A stretch of DNA of 64,000 bases. Origin: DMER64 sp041654355 (GTDB lineage Bacteria; Bacteroidota; Bacteroidia; Bacteroidales; UBA932). The position numbers and the translations under genes were made by a program. Under the pieces are notes generated by a model. It ran no database searches. It saw nothing but the letters and a program-made list of their open reading frames with translations, and was not told the origin of the DNA. The stretch is from assembly GCA_041654355.1 (NCBI GenBank), contig JBAZDQ010000005.1, positions 15,441 through 79,440 of the forward strand. The letters run 5' to 3'. Of this stretch, positions 50,142 through 60,122 are shown piece by piece (within the stretch, counting starts at the first letter, position 1; every line of letters begins with the position of its first letter).

Positions 50142-53111
50142 ATGAATTGTTTCAGGCACATTTTGTTATTTACCTTTATACTCCTGCTGGCCCCGGGTAT
50201 TTCCGGACAGGAATATGATCGTTCCTGCGATGATATTTTCAATACAGCCGTTGAATTGTACAAACAGGAGCAATACTGGAGTGCCTGCCTGCTTTTTGAA
50301 AGCCTTGAACAACGTGATCCGGAAAACCGTTCTGCATTAGTGGCCTCTTACAGGATCCTATGCGATATAGCGCTCAAAGATCCAGGGGTTGAGACGCACA
50401 TTGCACGTTGGGAAGAACATTATCCTTCCGCACCCCTGAAACACCTGATTTATTATAAACTTGGGAATTTTCTTTCCGATGAAACACGCTACACAGAAGC
50501 TGCCGCTGTTTACGACAAGGTAAACGTAAAGCGGCTTCCACGATCTGAACGTGCCTCCCTGACTTTCAGAAAAGGATACGTTAACATGCAACTGGGAAAT
50601 TCGGATCAGGCAGTCACCCTGTTCCTGGAAACAGCTACCTATCCTCCGGGTCAGGAATACCACTGGGCAGCCAGGTATTATCGGGGATATATCCATTATG
50701 CGAAAGGACGTTTTGATGAAGCCATTCCACTGCTGGAAACGCTTACAGAAATTCCTCAATACGGAGCCCTTTCTTCTGTTTACCTGTTACAGGCACTTTT
50801 TTACACGGGGAAATACGACCAAGTCATCCGCCAGGGAGTCCCCATATACAGGGATGCCGATCCCGCATTACGGACCACCCTTGCCAAAACATTGTCCGAA
50901 TCTTATTTTGCCTTGGGAAGAACGGAAGAAGCGCGGAATTTTTTTGACGATTACCTTAAAGATGCCCATTCACTGACACTTACAGACAGTTACTATTCCG
51001 GAATAATGCATTTCAAACTGGGAGATTATGAACGGGCTGCAGAACAACTTTCCCTGGTAGGTGAAAGACCGGACAGCTTGGGGCAGAACGCTCTTTATCA
51101 CCTGGGAGAAACCTATATTCAACTGCGTAACAAACTACAGGCAATGGATGCTTTCAGGCGGGCCAGCACTCTGAATTTTGATCCTGTAATTCGTGAAGAT
51201 GCATTTTTCAATTACGCCAAACTGGCCTTTGATGTAAACCGGGACATCCAGGTTTTGTCGTTATACAGGAACGCATATCCGGACTCTCCCCGGCTGGACG
51301 AGATCCAGAATTATATTGCCGCCAATTACTTTCTTAACAGGGATTATGCTTCAGCCGTAGAAGCGCTCCAGGCACTCAGAAATCCAACCTACGAAAACAG
51401 GGAAGATTTGAAAAAAGCCGCTTATTTAAGAGGCATCCAGCTTTACCAGACCGGATCTTTCCGGGATGCGGAAAGGTACTTTTCGTTGGCCCAGGAACCT
51501 TATTGGGTTGCTGAATGCTTGTACCGGAGCAATATGTTTGGCAACGCCATTCAGATCTGGGAACAGTTCATACGAAAAAGTGGTTCATTCTCCAATCCAG
51601 AAAAATACCGCACCAGCCATTACAATATCGCTTACGCCTATTTTAAGCAGGGCGATTACGAAAATGCTGAAAACTGGTTTGCACGGTACCTGAGACTCGG
51701 TCCGCGTAACAATTCATTGATGTCGGATACATACCTCCGATTGGGTGATTGTGCTTTTGCGCAATACAAACACCAACAAGCCCTGGAGGAATATCAAAAA
51801 GCCTTGGATCACAACACAGTAGTTCCCGATTATGCCCTTTACCAAATGGGGATGGCCCAGGGAATTCTGAACCGGGATTCCGATAAGATCCAAACACTTG
51901 ACCGGCTGATGCTGGAATATCCTTCTTCTGCCTACTACTCTCCCGCCTTATATGAACAAGGCCGGACTTACATACAGACAAATCAATACGCCAAAGCCGA
52001 AGAACGATTCCGGATCATTCTGTCATTTGATACGCACAGGGCCTACCATGCCAAAGCACTTATTGAACTGGGGCTGATCCAGATCAATATGCAAAATTCG
52101 GAAGCCGCCCTGGATTATTACAAAGAAGTGCTGCGACGGTTCCCCGACTCCCCTGATATTACCGATGCCCTTGCCGGAATAGAGAACATATACCTTTCGC
52201 GCAACGATTCCCGAGGATTTTTTGAATACATGGAAAGCCTGGGGATCGATTCCGGAAAAACCCCGGGTGAAAAAGAATTGATGATCTTCTCTTCGGCCGA
52301 ACAATTATACCTGGATCATTCGCATGCCGAGGCAGTGACTGCTCTGAACAATTTTATCAGGGATTATCCCAAAAGCGAAAAAATCGCTGCCGCACATTTT
52401 TACCTGGGCGAGTGCCTTTCTCAATTGGGAAAAATGCAAATGGCGGCCGATGCCTACCTTGTGGTTATGAAAAAACCGTCCGGTTCTTTTACCGAGTTGG
52501 CCACCCGCAACTACGCATCCATCCAGTACGATCTGGAGCAATACGCCAATGCCGTGGACGCCTACATGAGCCTGAACGATATTGCGATCCTGGAAAACAA
52601 CCGCCTGGAAGCTGTCAAAGGCCTGATGTGGTCTTTCTTCAAAAACAAACAATTCAGGAATGCTATTGTGCAATCAGGGAAGGTGTTGAAAAATAACGCC
52701 TTCGGCAAAGATGTACACGACGATGCCAAGTACATAAGTGCCATGAGCCACCTGAACCTGGGAGAAAGAGAAGAAGCACTGCCCCTGCTGGAAGTTCTTT
52801 CGCGTGAAAGCCATACTGCCTACGGAGCTGAAGCTTATTACCTTTTGTGTAAAGATGCTTTTGATTCCGGGGATTTTGAAAAAGCAGAAACAATGGTATA
52901 CAATTTTGCCGATACCAATACGCCCCAGGAATACTGGATCGCGCGTTCTTTCATTCTTCTGGGGGATATTTTTGCCGAGAGAGGGGAATGGGTCCAGGCA
53001 AAAGCCACCTATGAAAGCGTTCAAAACGGATACAACCCTTCGGAACCTGACGATATTGCACAATTGACAACACTCAGGATCCAAAAATGTGAGGAGGCCC
53101 TGCAACAATGA
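50142..53111 (+). CDS. large exported tetratricopeptide repeat protein
   Basis: A 989-residue protein with a signal peptide (MNCFRHILLFTFILLLAPG, cleavage probably after GISG). The rest is almost entirely TPR/Sel1-like helix pairs, for example GNSDQAVTLFLETA, GRFDEAIPLLETL, GDYENAENWFARYLRLG and NSEAALDYYKEVLRRFP. It is probably periplasmic or outer-membrane-associated and acts as a scaffold. Its stop overlaps the start of the barrel gene (ATGA), so the two probably form one complex. Its repeats recall outer-membrane lipoprotein assembly helpers, but I assign no specific role. Confidence 0.8.
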   Translation: MNCFRHILLFTFILLLAPGISGQEYDRSCDDIFNTAVELYKQEQYWSACLLFESLEQRDPENRSALVASYRILCDIALKDPGVETHIARWEEHYPSAPLKHLIYYKLGNFLSDETRYTEAAAVYDKVNVKRLPRSERASLTFRKGYVNMQLGNSDQAVTLFLETATYPPGQEYHWAARYYRGYIHYAKGRFDEAIPLLETLTEIPQYGALSSVYLLQALFYTGKYDQVIRQGVPIYRDADPALRTTLAKTLSESYFALGRTEEARNFFDDYLKDAHSLTLTDSYYSGIMHFKLGDYERAAEQLSLVGERPDSLGQNALYHLGETYIQLRNKLQAMDAFRRASTLNFDPVIREDAFFNYAKLAFDVNRDIQVLSLYRNAYPDSPRLDEIQNYIAANYFLNRDYASAVEALQALRNPTYENREDLKKAAYLRGIQLYQTGSFRDAERYFSLAQEPYWVAECLYRSNMFGNAIQIWEQFIRKSGSFSNPEKYRTSHYNIAYAYFKQGDYENAENWFARYLRLGPRNNSLMSDTYLRLGDCAFAQYKHQQALEEYQKALDHNTVVPDYALYQMGMAQGILNRDSDKIQTLDRLMLEYPSSAYYSPALYEQGRTYIQTNQYAKAEERFRIILSFDTHRAYHAKALIELGLIQINMQNSEAALDYYKEVLRRFPDSPDITDALAGIENIYLSRNDSRGFFEYMESLGIDSGKTPGEKELMIFSSAEQLYLDHSHAEAVTALNNFIRDYPKSEKIAAAHFYLGECLSQLGKMQMAADAYLVVMKKPSGSFTELATRNYASIQYDLEQYANAVDAYMSLNDIAILENNRLEAVKGLMWSFFKNKQFRNAIVQSGKVLKNNAFGKDVHDDAKYISAMSHLNLGEREEALPLLEVLSRESHTAYGAEAYYLLCKDAFDSGDFEKAETMVYNFADTNTPQEYWIARSFILLGDIFAERGEWVQAKATYESVQNGYNPSEPDDIAQLTTLRIQKCEEALQQ

Positions 53112-54742
53112 AAAGATGGTTATTCATATTGTTAATTCCGGTATCACTGACCCTGACGGCACAGGAGCAGATCAATCCCGTGATCCGCGTGGAACGTCTT
53201 TACGATGCCCAGCTGATAGAAGTGACCAAGCCGATGCTGGACACATCTGTTCCGGATTCCGTGCTGACCATGAACACCTCCTTTCAATACAGCATATTCG
53301 ACAAACCGTTGTTCAATTTATACGAATTCATTCCCCTGCCTTCCGCTACCGTCAAGGCTTTCCAGACTCCTGAAAGACACTTTGGGTACATAAACCTGGG
53401 GACCGGTTACCCGTGGACACCCCGGGCTGATGTTATATTGCACACACCCATAAAGTCCGGCTGGTTTGCCGGGATTCAGGCACGTCACCGTTCACTGCTG
53501 GATAAGGACATTCGTACAACTACAGAGGGGACCTTTACCCTGGAACACAGGGGAAAGAACAATACTTTCCGTTTGCGTGCCCTGGGAGAACACCTGAACA
53601 ACACGTATGCCGTCATAGATGCGCTTTCCACACAGGGACTGAACCGGCAGAATTATTACAACACAGGCGCTGAAATAGAGACCTATTCTCTCAACAATAC
53701 ACCCGGTTCGTGGCATTATTACTGGAAATCGGGTTACAGGCATGCCAAAAACAATATTTTGGGGCCCTTTGACAGCTTGCCGGTAATCCGGGAAAACATC
53801 CTGGATATTGATGCTTCAACCGGGCATTACCTGGCAGAAGGTTTTTCCGTAAACCTTGGAGCTCAAGTGCGTTTTGTCAGCAATCGCTGGACTGCAGAAG
53901 GAGTTTCCGCATCGCGGGCAGTAATGAATGTGTTTCCTCACATATTGTGGAGCGGTGACAAGTATAAAGTTGGTGCCGGGGTAAAGATCGGATACCTGCT
54001 CAGACCGGACGGGAATCATTTTGGAGTATTTCCCTGGTTTGATGCCCATCTGACGATGGCAGATGACTGGCTCACGCTTTACGCCAAAATGGAAGGCAAC
54101 CACCGCCTGAACACATACCAGGACAGGATGCGTGAAAATCCCTGGGTGTTTGCCAATGAAATGTACGATGCAACCATCCCGTGGAATATGAAGGCCGGCC
54201 TGACCGGTACTCTGGGAGACCGTTTTCATTACAACATATACGGATCCTACCGTTACACAAAAAACCAGTTTTTCTACGGAACACAAAACAACACACAGGG
54301 ATACCCGGGCTTGTACGACCTGCATTATGCCAATGAAACCAGGTATACGGCAGGAGGTTCACTTTCATTTCGTTCCGATCCCTTTGAAGCCGGCGTGACA
54401 GGAGAATGGCATCATTATGCACTGAGTTCAGGCAACCCGCCCTGGCACAAGCCGGTATGGGAAGTCTCCGGATATGCGCGGTACAATTGGCGGGAACGCA
54501 TTATTATCAGTGCAACGGGTTATTGGCGCAATGCCTGTCTTGCCCCCGACTGGATTGACGGTACTGCGGACGTTACAGTACCCGGTTTTCTTGACCTTGG
54601 AATGCGTTTGGAATACGTTATGACCCGGTTTTTATCTGCCTGGGTTTTTGGGAGCAACCTGCTGAACAAAGATATCTCCTATTTTTATCTCTATCCCAAT
54701 CCCGGATTGACTTTCGGGGGAGGTATAACATTCCGTTTTTAA
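53108..54742 (+). CDS. outer membrane beta-barrel protein paired with the TPR protein
   Basis: A 544-residue protein with a signal peptide (MKRWLFILLIPVSLTLTAQ). A short N-terminal periplasmic region (to about 100) is followed by alternating aromatic strands, with the final strand ending GLTFGGGITFRF, the typical C-terminal Phe of an outer-membrane barrel. There is no plug or Carboxypep-like domain, so it is not a classical TonB receptor. Coupled to the TPR gene by a 4-base overlap. Function unknown. Confidence 0.75.
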   Translation: MKRWLFILLIPVSLTLTAQEQINPVIRVERLYDAQLIEVTKPMLDTSVPDSVLTMNTSFQYSIFDKPLFNLYEFIPLPSATVKAFQTPERHFGYINLGTGYPWTPRADVILHTPIKSGWFAGIQARHRSLLDKDIRTTTEGTFTLEHRGKNNTFRLRALGEHLNNTYAVIDALSTQGLNRQNYYNTGAEIETYSLNNTPGSWHYYWKSGYRHAKNNILGPFDSLPVIRENILDIDASTGHYLAEGFSVNLGAQVRFVSNRWTAEGVSASRAVMNVFPHILWSGDKYKVGAGVKIGYLLRPDGNHFGVFPWFDAHLTMADDWLTLYAKMEGNHRLNTYQDRMRENPWVFANEMYDATIPWNMKAGLTGTLGDRFHYNIYGSYRYTKNQFFYGTQNNTQGYPGLYDLHYANETRYTAGGSLSFRSDPFEAGVTGEWHHYALSSGNPPWHKPVWEVSGYARYNWRERIIISATGYWRNACLAPDWIDGTADVTVPGFLDLGMRLEYVMTRFLSAWVFGSNLLNKDISYFYLYPNPGLTFGGGITFRF

Positions 54743-54766
54743 TTAGGTTTTCTGATGCTTTTTCCA

Positions 54767-54774
54767 TAACTTTG
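54767..54774 (+). promoter_or_regulatory. -7 box for gyrB
   Basis: TAACTTTG matches TAnnTTTG, with transcription expected near 54781, 17 bases before the gyrB GTG. No clear -33 box. Confidence 0.45.
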
Positions 54775-54797
54775 CATGTTATTCAAAGCATGAAAAA

Positions 54798-56783
54798 GTG
54801 AGCAAAGAAAATCAGTATTCTGCAGAGAGCATCCAGGTCCTGGAAGGGCTGGAAGCTGTCAGAAAACGTCCTTCCATGTACATCGGGGACATCGGATCCA
54901 GGGGATTACACCACCTTGTTTATGAAGTGGTGGATAATTCCATTGACGAGGCGCTGGCCGGTTATTGTGACCAGATAAAAGTAATAATAAATCCCGACAA
55001 CAGTATAACCGTTACCGACAACGGTCGTGGTATTCCAACAGGTATGCACGAAAAAGAAAAACGGTCTGCCCTGGAAGTGGTGCTGACTGTATTGCATGCC
55101 GGAGGTAAATTTTCAAAAGACTCCTATAAAGTTTCGGGAGGGTTGCACGGTGTCGGACTTTCCTGTGTAAACGCCCTTTCTTACAAACTGGTGGCTACTA
55201 TACACCGGGAAGGCAAAATATTCAGACAGGAATTTTCCCGTGGCGTTCCCCAGGCTCCCATAGAAATTATTGGTGATAGTGATGTTACTGGAACTGAAAT
55301 ATATTTTATTCCGGACAAAGACATCTTTACTTTAAGTACCGAATACAGCTACGATATTCTTTCTGCAAGACTGCGTGAGCTGGCGTTCCTGAATAAAGGG
55401 GTTCGTCTTACCATAGAAGACTACCGGGAAAATGCAGAAGAAGATGCCTTTACAGAAGACGTGGAAGAAGAAAACGCCGTAAGGAAAGGGTTCCGGAAAG
55501 ATGAGTTTTTCTCAGAAACCGGACTGCTTGATTTTGTGAAATTTCTTGACAAAACGCGTGTTCCACTTACTGAGACACCCATTTATCTGGAAACCAATAA
55601 ATCCAATATCCCAATTGAAATTGCCATGCAATACAATACGGGATTTTCGGAAAACATACATTCCTACGTCAACAACATCAATACCATAGAAGGAGGCACC
55701 CACCTGACGGGATTCCGCAGGGGACTGACCTCTACCCTGAAGAATTATGCCGATAAGAGCGGCATGCTCAGCAAACTGAAATTCGATATTGATCCGGCCG
55801 ATTTCCGGGAAGGGTTGACGGCCATCATCTCGGTAAAGGTCAATGAACCCCAGTTCGAAGGACAGACAAAAACCAAACTCGGCAACAGTGAAGTTATGGC
55901 TGCCGTTTCCCAATCGGTAAGCTCAGCGTTGGAGAATTACCTGGAAGAGAACCCAAAGGATGCCAGAACCATTGTGGAAAAAGTGATCATGGCAGCTACG
56001 GCACGTCACGCTGCCCGCAAGGCCAGGGAGCTGGTACAGCGCAAAACCGTGATGTCCGGTGCCGGCCTGCCCGGAAAACTGGCCGACTGCTCTAACAGGG
56101 ATCCGGAAAAGAGTGAAATATTCCTGGTGGAAGGGGATTCTGCAGGCGGTACGGCCAAAAGCGGCCGCGACCGTTCTTTTCAGGCCATATTGCCTTTGCG
56201 GGGTAAGATCCTGAACGTGGAAAAAGCCCAGGAACACCGTGTTTTCGAAAACGAAGAGATACGCAATATTTATACCGCATTTGGAGTGACAAGAGGTACC
56301 GAAGAAGACAGTAAGGCATTGAATATGACCAAACTCAGGTATCATCGGGTAATCATTATGACGGACGCCGATGTGGACGGAAGCCATATTGACACCCTGT
56401 TGCTTACTTTCTTTTTCCGCCATATGCCCGATCTTATACAGAACGGTCACGTATACATCGCTTCCCCGCCTCTGTACCTCATAAAGAGAGCAAAAGAAGA
56501 AAGGTATTGCTGGACGGAAGAACAACGCCGGGCTGCCGTGGAAGAGTTGGGTAAGGGTAAAGAAAGTGCGGTAACCATTCAGCGTTACAAAGGTTTGGGG
56601 GAAATGGACGCTGCCCAGTTATGGGATACCACCATGAATCCGGAAAACCGCATACTGCGTCAGATTACCATAGACAATGCTGCCGAAGCTGACCGGATCT
56701 TCTCCATGTTGATGGGAGATGAAGTGCCACCCCGACGGGAGTTTATCGAACAACATGCCAAATATGCAAACATAGATGCTTGA
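54798..56783 (+). CDS. gyrB: DNA gyrase subunit B, GTG start
   Basis: The ATPase subunit of DNA gyrase, 661 residues: EVVDNSIDEALAGYCDQI, VTDNGRGIPTGMHEKE, SGGLHGVGLSCVNALS, TOPRIM EGDSAGGTAKSGRDR and DADVDGSHIDTLL. The start is GTG 54798; no in-frame ATG is nearer. An out-of-frame ATG at 54790 opens a three-codon frame (MKK, stop) whose TGA overlaps the GTG by 2 bases. The downstream acyltransferase gene begins 2 bases after the stop, so gyrB is probably cotranscribed with it. Confidence 0.97.
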   Translation: MSKENQYSAESIQVLEGLEAVRKRPSMYIGDIGSRGLHHLVYEVVDNSIDEALAGYCDQIKVIINPDNSITVTDNGRGIPTGMHEKEKRSALEVVLTVLHAGGKFSKDSYKVSGGLHGVGLSCVNALSYKLVATIHREGKIFRQEFSRGVPQAPIEIIGDSDVTGTEIYFIPDKDIFTLSTEYSYDILSARLRELAFLNKGVRLTIEDYRENAEEDAFTEDVEEENAVRKGFRKDEFFSETGLLDFVKFLDKTRVPLTETPIYLETNKSNIPIEIAMQYNTGFSENIHSYVNNINTIEGGTHLTGFRRGLTSTLKNYADKSGMLSKLKFDIDPADFREGLTAIISVKVNEPQFEGQTKTKLGNSEVMAAVSQSVSSALENYLEENPKDARTIVEKVIMAATARHAARKARELVQRKTVMSGAGLPGKLADCSNRDPEKSEIFLVEGDSAGGTAKSGRDRSFQAILPLRGKILNVEKAQEHRVFENEEIRNIYTAFGVTRGTEEDSKALNMTKLRYHRVIIMTDADVDGSHIDTLLLTFFFRHMPDLIQNGHVYIASPPLYLIKRAKEERYCWTEEQRRAAVEELGKGKESAVTIQRYKGLGEMDAAQLWDTTMNPENRILRQITIDNAAEADRIFSMLMGDEVPPRREFIEQHAKYANIDA

Positions 56784-56785
56784 TC

Positions 56786-58039
56786 ATGGACATTTTTGAA
56801 AGAATCAAGAAAGACGAAGGCGGCCCTTTAGGTCAATACCGCAGGAAAGCACACGGATACTTTATGTTCCCGAAGCTGGAAGGTCCCATTGAACCCTATA
56901 TGATGTTCCAGGGCAAGAAAATGCTGGCTTGGACATTCAACAATTACCTGGGACTTGCCAACCATCCCGAGGTCAGAAAAGCCGATACGGCCGGAGCCGA
57001 GAGATGGGGGCTGGCCTATCCCATGGGCGCCCGTATGATGAGCGGACACACCTCCCTGCACGAAAAGCTGGAGCGTGAACTGGCTGATTTTGAGAAAAAA
57101 GAAGATTCCTTCCTGTTCAACTTCGGATACCAGGGAATGGTTTCCACCATTGATGCCCTTTTGAACCGACGGGACGTTGTGGTTTATGATTCACAGGCCC
57201 ACGCGTGCATAATGGACGGTATGCGTCTACATATGGGACAAAGGATCGTGTATCCACACAACAATCTGGAAAAATGCGACAAAGCCCTGGAACGCGCTAC
57301 GCGCCTTACAGAAAAAACCGGGGGCGGTATTTTGCTTATCACAGAAGGCGTTTACGGTATGACCGGGGCGTTAGGATTCCTGGACCAGATAGTATCTCTA
57401 AAAAAGAAATACAATTTCCGTATTTTGATAGACGATGCGCACGGATTTGGAGTGATGGGGGCAAACGGTCGCGGAACCTCGGAACACTTTAACGTGATGG
57501 ATGAGGTAGACCTTTACTTTGGGGCATTTGCAAAATCCATGGCCGGGATCGGAGGTTTTGTAGCCGGCCCTGCCGATATCATAAATTATTTGAGGTACAA
57601 CCTGCGTTCCCAGATATACGCCAAGAGCTTGCCTATGGCCATGGTGGAAGGATTGTTGAAACGTCTGGAGATGATCCGTACACAACCCGAATTACGGGAA
57701 AAATTATGGCTGATAACCAGGACCCTTCAGAACGGGTTGAGAAAAAACGGTTTTGATATAGGTGCGGCAGAAGCTTGTGTAACACCAGTCTTCCTGAAAG
57801 GTGAGCTGGTAGAAGCGACAAACATTCTAATAGATTTGAGGGAAAATTACCGGATATTTTGTTCCGTAGTGGTATACCCGGTAGTACCCCGGGACGTTAT
57901 CATGTACCGGCTTATTCCCACAGCCATGCATTCCCTGGAACATGTTGAATATACACTGAATGCGTTCCGTGAAATCCAGGAAAAACTGAAGGCAGGCAAA
58001 TATAAGGGAAACGAGATCAGGAACATGGCTATAGAATAA
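56786..58039 (+). CDS. PLP-dependent alpha-oxoamine synthase, probable cysteate acyltransferase (sulfonolipid synthesis)
   Basis: A 417-residue PLP enzyme of the alpha-oxoamine synthase family (serine palmitoyltransferase, KBL). The motifs are SFLFNFGYQGMVSTIDAL, the cofactor ligands ILIDDAHGFGVMG (Asp217, His219), and the PLP lysine GAFAKSMAGIGGF (Lys250). The N-terminus GPLGQYRRKAHGYFMFPKLEG matches a Bacteroidetes/flavobacterial branch tied to capnine synthesis. Next to a 3-ketoreductase-like SDR and a cysteate synthase gene, it most likely condenses cysteate with an acyl-ACP to give 3-ketocapnine, the first step of sulfonolipid formation. Serine as substrate, giving sphingolipid, remains possible. 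Starts 2 bases after gyrB. Confidence 0.72.
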   Translation: MDIFERIKKDEGGPLGQYRRKAHGYFMFPKLEGPIEPYMMFQGKKMLAWTFNNYLGLANHPEVRKADTAGAERWGLAYPMGARMMSGHTSLHEKLERELADFEKKEDSFLFNFGYQGMVSTIDALLNRRDVVVYDSQAHACIMDGMRLHMGQRIVYPHNNLEKCDKALERATRLTEKTGGGILLITEGVYGMTGALGFLDQIVSLKKKYNFRILIDDAHGFGVMGANGRGTSEHFNVMDEVDLYFGAFAKSMAGIGGFVAGPADIINYLRYNLRSQIYAKSLPMAMVEGLLKRLEMIRTQPELREKLWLITRTLQNGLRKNGFDIGAAEACVTPVFLKGELVEATNILIDLRENYRIFCSVVVYPVVPRDVIMYRLIPTAMHSLEHVEYTLNAFREIQEKLKAGKYKGNEIRNMAIE

Positions 58040-58041
58040 CC

Positions 58042-58869
58042 ATGAAAAAATCGTTACAGGGCAAAGTAGCAATAATTACGGGTGCATCATCGGGCATAGG
58101 ACTGGAATGCGCCCGTGTTTTTTCACAAGCCGGAGCTTCTGTTGTGCTGGCAGCACGTTCCGGAGAAAAACTCAAAGCCCTGGAAGATGAACTGAAAGAC
58201 AATCAGGTATTAACGGTAATTACAGACGTTTCCAGGGAAGGAGATTGCAAGGTGTTGATAGATAAAACCGTGGAACGTTTTGGGCGTATTGACATTCTGG
58301 TCAACAACGCCGGTCTTTCTATGCGTGCTTTATTTAAAGAGGTTGATCTATCCGTTCTGAAAACGCTCATGGACGTGAATTTTTGGGGATGTGTCTATTG
58401 TACCAAATACGCATTGCCCCGGTTGCTTGAAAGCAACGGTTCGGTTGTGGGGGTTACTTCCATTGCCGGATTCAAAGGGCTTCCGGCAAGAACCGGGTAT
58501 TCCGCGTCCAAATATGCCATGAACGGATTCCTGGATACCTTGCGCACCGAACATCTCTACGACGGATTGCATGTGATGATTTTTGCTCCCGGATTTACAT
58601 CTTCCAATGTACGGGTTTCAGCCCTCACTGCAGACGGCACTTCGCAGGGAAAAACGCCCAGGGCAGAAGAGAAAATGATGTCGGCCCATAGCGTAGCTGT
58701 ACATATGCTCAAAGGAATCATTAAGAGAAAAGATACCGTTGTGCTGACGCCTCTGGGAAAACTTACGGTACTGATGGCCAAATTCTTTCCCCGGTTTGTA
58801 TCCGGGATGGAATACCGCATGATGGCCGGAGAACCGGATTCTCCGTTAAAGCAAAACCCTCAGGAATAA
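58042..58869 (+). CDS. short-chain dehydrogenase, probable 3-ketocapnine reductase
   Basis: A 275-residue SDR. The cofactor loop is IITGASSGIGLECARV, followed by NNAGLSMRALFKEV, and the catalytic Ser140, Tyr153 and Lys157 in the TSIAGFKGLPARTGYSASK region. The C-terminus has a hydrophobic stretch, suiting a membrane-lipid substrate. It begins 2 bases after the acyltransferase stop. By context it would reduce the 3-keto group of the capnine precursor (a 3-ketosphinganine-reductase-like step). Confidence 0.75.
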   Translation: MKKSLQGKVAIITGASSGIGLECARVFSQAGASVVLAARSGEKLKALEDELKDNQVLTVITDVSREGDCKVLIDKTVERFGRIDILVNNAGLSMRALFKEVDLSVLKTLMDVNFWGCVYCTKYALPRLLESNGSVVGVTSIAGFKGLPARTGYSASKYAMNGFLDTLRTEHLYDGLHVMIFAPGFTSSNVRVSALTADGTSQGKTPRAEEKMMSAHSVAVHMLKGIIKRKDTVVLTPLGKLTVLMAKFFPRFVSGMEYRMMAGEPDSPLKQNPQE

Positions 58870-58875
58870 AACATA

Positions 58876-60120
58876 CTACGCACTCAAAAGGGACAAATCT
58901 TCCAAAGGTTTCATATATTTTACGGTGTGTTCTTTCTTGAACAATTTTTCTCCTCCCCCGGTTATATTGAGCATTATTATGGCCTGAGGATCAATTTTCC
59001 CGGTCCTGACATTTTTTATCAGACTGGCGGTAGCCACTCCTGCAGCCGGGTCTATATCAATTCCCTCCAATTCTTCAAACAAACGTTTTGCCCTTTCCAG
59101 TTCATCATTGGTAGCATAATCCATATACCCTCCCGTATCTGATAGGGCGTCGTACAATCCGCCCGGGATACTGTAAGGAGGCTTCCTGTTGGCAAGGACT
59201 TTGGAATGTATGATTGCCGTTTTTTTCCTGGCTTCTTCGGCGCTCATGATCTTCAGTTCCCTTCCGTTGGAGTTCCAGGCCTCGTAAAGCGGCATGAACG
59301 GTGCATTCTGTGATGGGATCAGGCGCATGACCTTCTTTCCAAAGCGGCCGTCTTCTATCAGTCGTTTGTTGGCTTCCCAGGCGGATATGGCTCCCGTACC
59401 GCTTCCTACAGCCTGGAAATAATAATCCGGGATTTCCCCTATGGAGGTTGCGGCAGAAAGAACAGTCGTTCCCATCCCGTCACGACGCGCGATATTTTTG
59501 GCTCCTCCCTCGGCAAAAAAATGGACGTTGTCTTCACAAAACCGATTGCTCAATTCTATGGCATCGTAATAATCCGATCCGGGAGGCGAACAGATCAGTT
59601 TCACACATGGATCCAGCTGATCTTCAAACCAAAGCGTGTCCAAATTATCGTAAGGAACAAAGAGCAACAACGGAATTTTGTTTTGAGAACAAACCCGTGC
59701 AAAGGCTCTTGCCGTATTTCCGGCCGAAGCCACAATCATGGTTCGTTTTTCGTTTTCAGGAATATGAGCACAGACGGAATAGGCCTCGGTTTCTTTAAAA
59801 GAACAGGTTTTCATAAAGGCTCCCCTTTGAGGCCAGTAACCATTGAAAGTGACGTACAGGTTTTTCAATCCCAAATGACCCGCCAGGGCTTCACTCTTGT
59901 AGGTTACGGGAGCAGCAGAGCCTTTGAGTTTCCTTCTCACCGGCATCCAGTCCGCAAAGCGGTACAAGCCGTCATCTTCCCTGTCGTAATCAAGTTGTTT
60001 CTTTTTGTACAAAGCCCTTATCAATGACGGGTTTTCGCACAATGGATCGGATAACATCCATCCCGTATCTTCAAAAAGCCTTCCTGTCGCACAGTTCTTC
60101 AATATATATTCTGTACTCAT
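58876..60120 (-). CDS. cysteate synthase (PLP-dependent, threonine-synthase-like)
   Basis: A 414-residue PLP enzyme related to threonine synthase. Visible segments: VTFNGYWPQRGAFMKTCSFKE, where Lys109 in SFKE is the likely PLP lysine, MIVASAGNTARAFARVCSQN, FQAVGSGTGAISAWEAN, SNGRELKIMSAEEARKKTAI and IMLNITGGGEKLF. This pattern is that of cysteate synthase, which makes L-cysteate from phosphoserine and sulfite; true threonine synthase has a different N-terminal domain. Convergent with the SDR gene (6 bases between). It is second in a minus-strand pair after MarR, with 2 bases between. Confidence 0.82.
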   Translation of the reverse strand: MSTEYILKNCATGRLFEDTGWMLSDPLCENPSLIRALYKKKQLDYDREDDGLYRFADWMPVRRKLKGSAAPVTYKSEALAGHLGLKNLYVTFNGYWPQRGAFMKTCSFKETEAYSVCAHIPENEKRTMIVASAGNTARAFARVCSQNKIPLLLFVPYDNLDTLWFEDQLDPCVKLICSPPGSDYYDAIELSNRFCEDNVHFFAEGGAKNIARRDGMGTTVLSAATSIGEIPDYYFQAVGSGTGAISAWEANKRLIEDGRFGKKVMRLIPSQNAPFMPLYEAWNSNGRELKIMSAEEARKKTAIIHSKVLANRKPPYSIPGGLYDALSDTGGYMDYATNDELERAKRLFEELEGIDIDPAAGVATASLIKNVRTGKIDPQAIIMLNITGGGEKLFKKEHTVKYMKPLEDLSLLSA

Positions 60121-60122
60121 AC

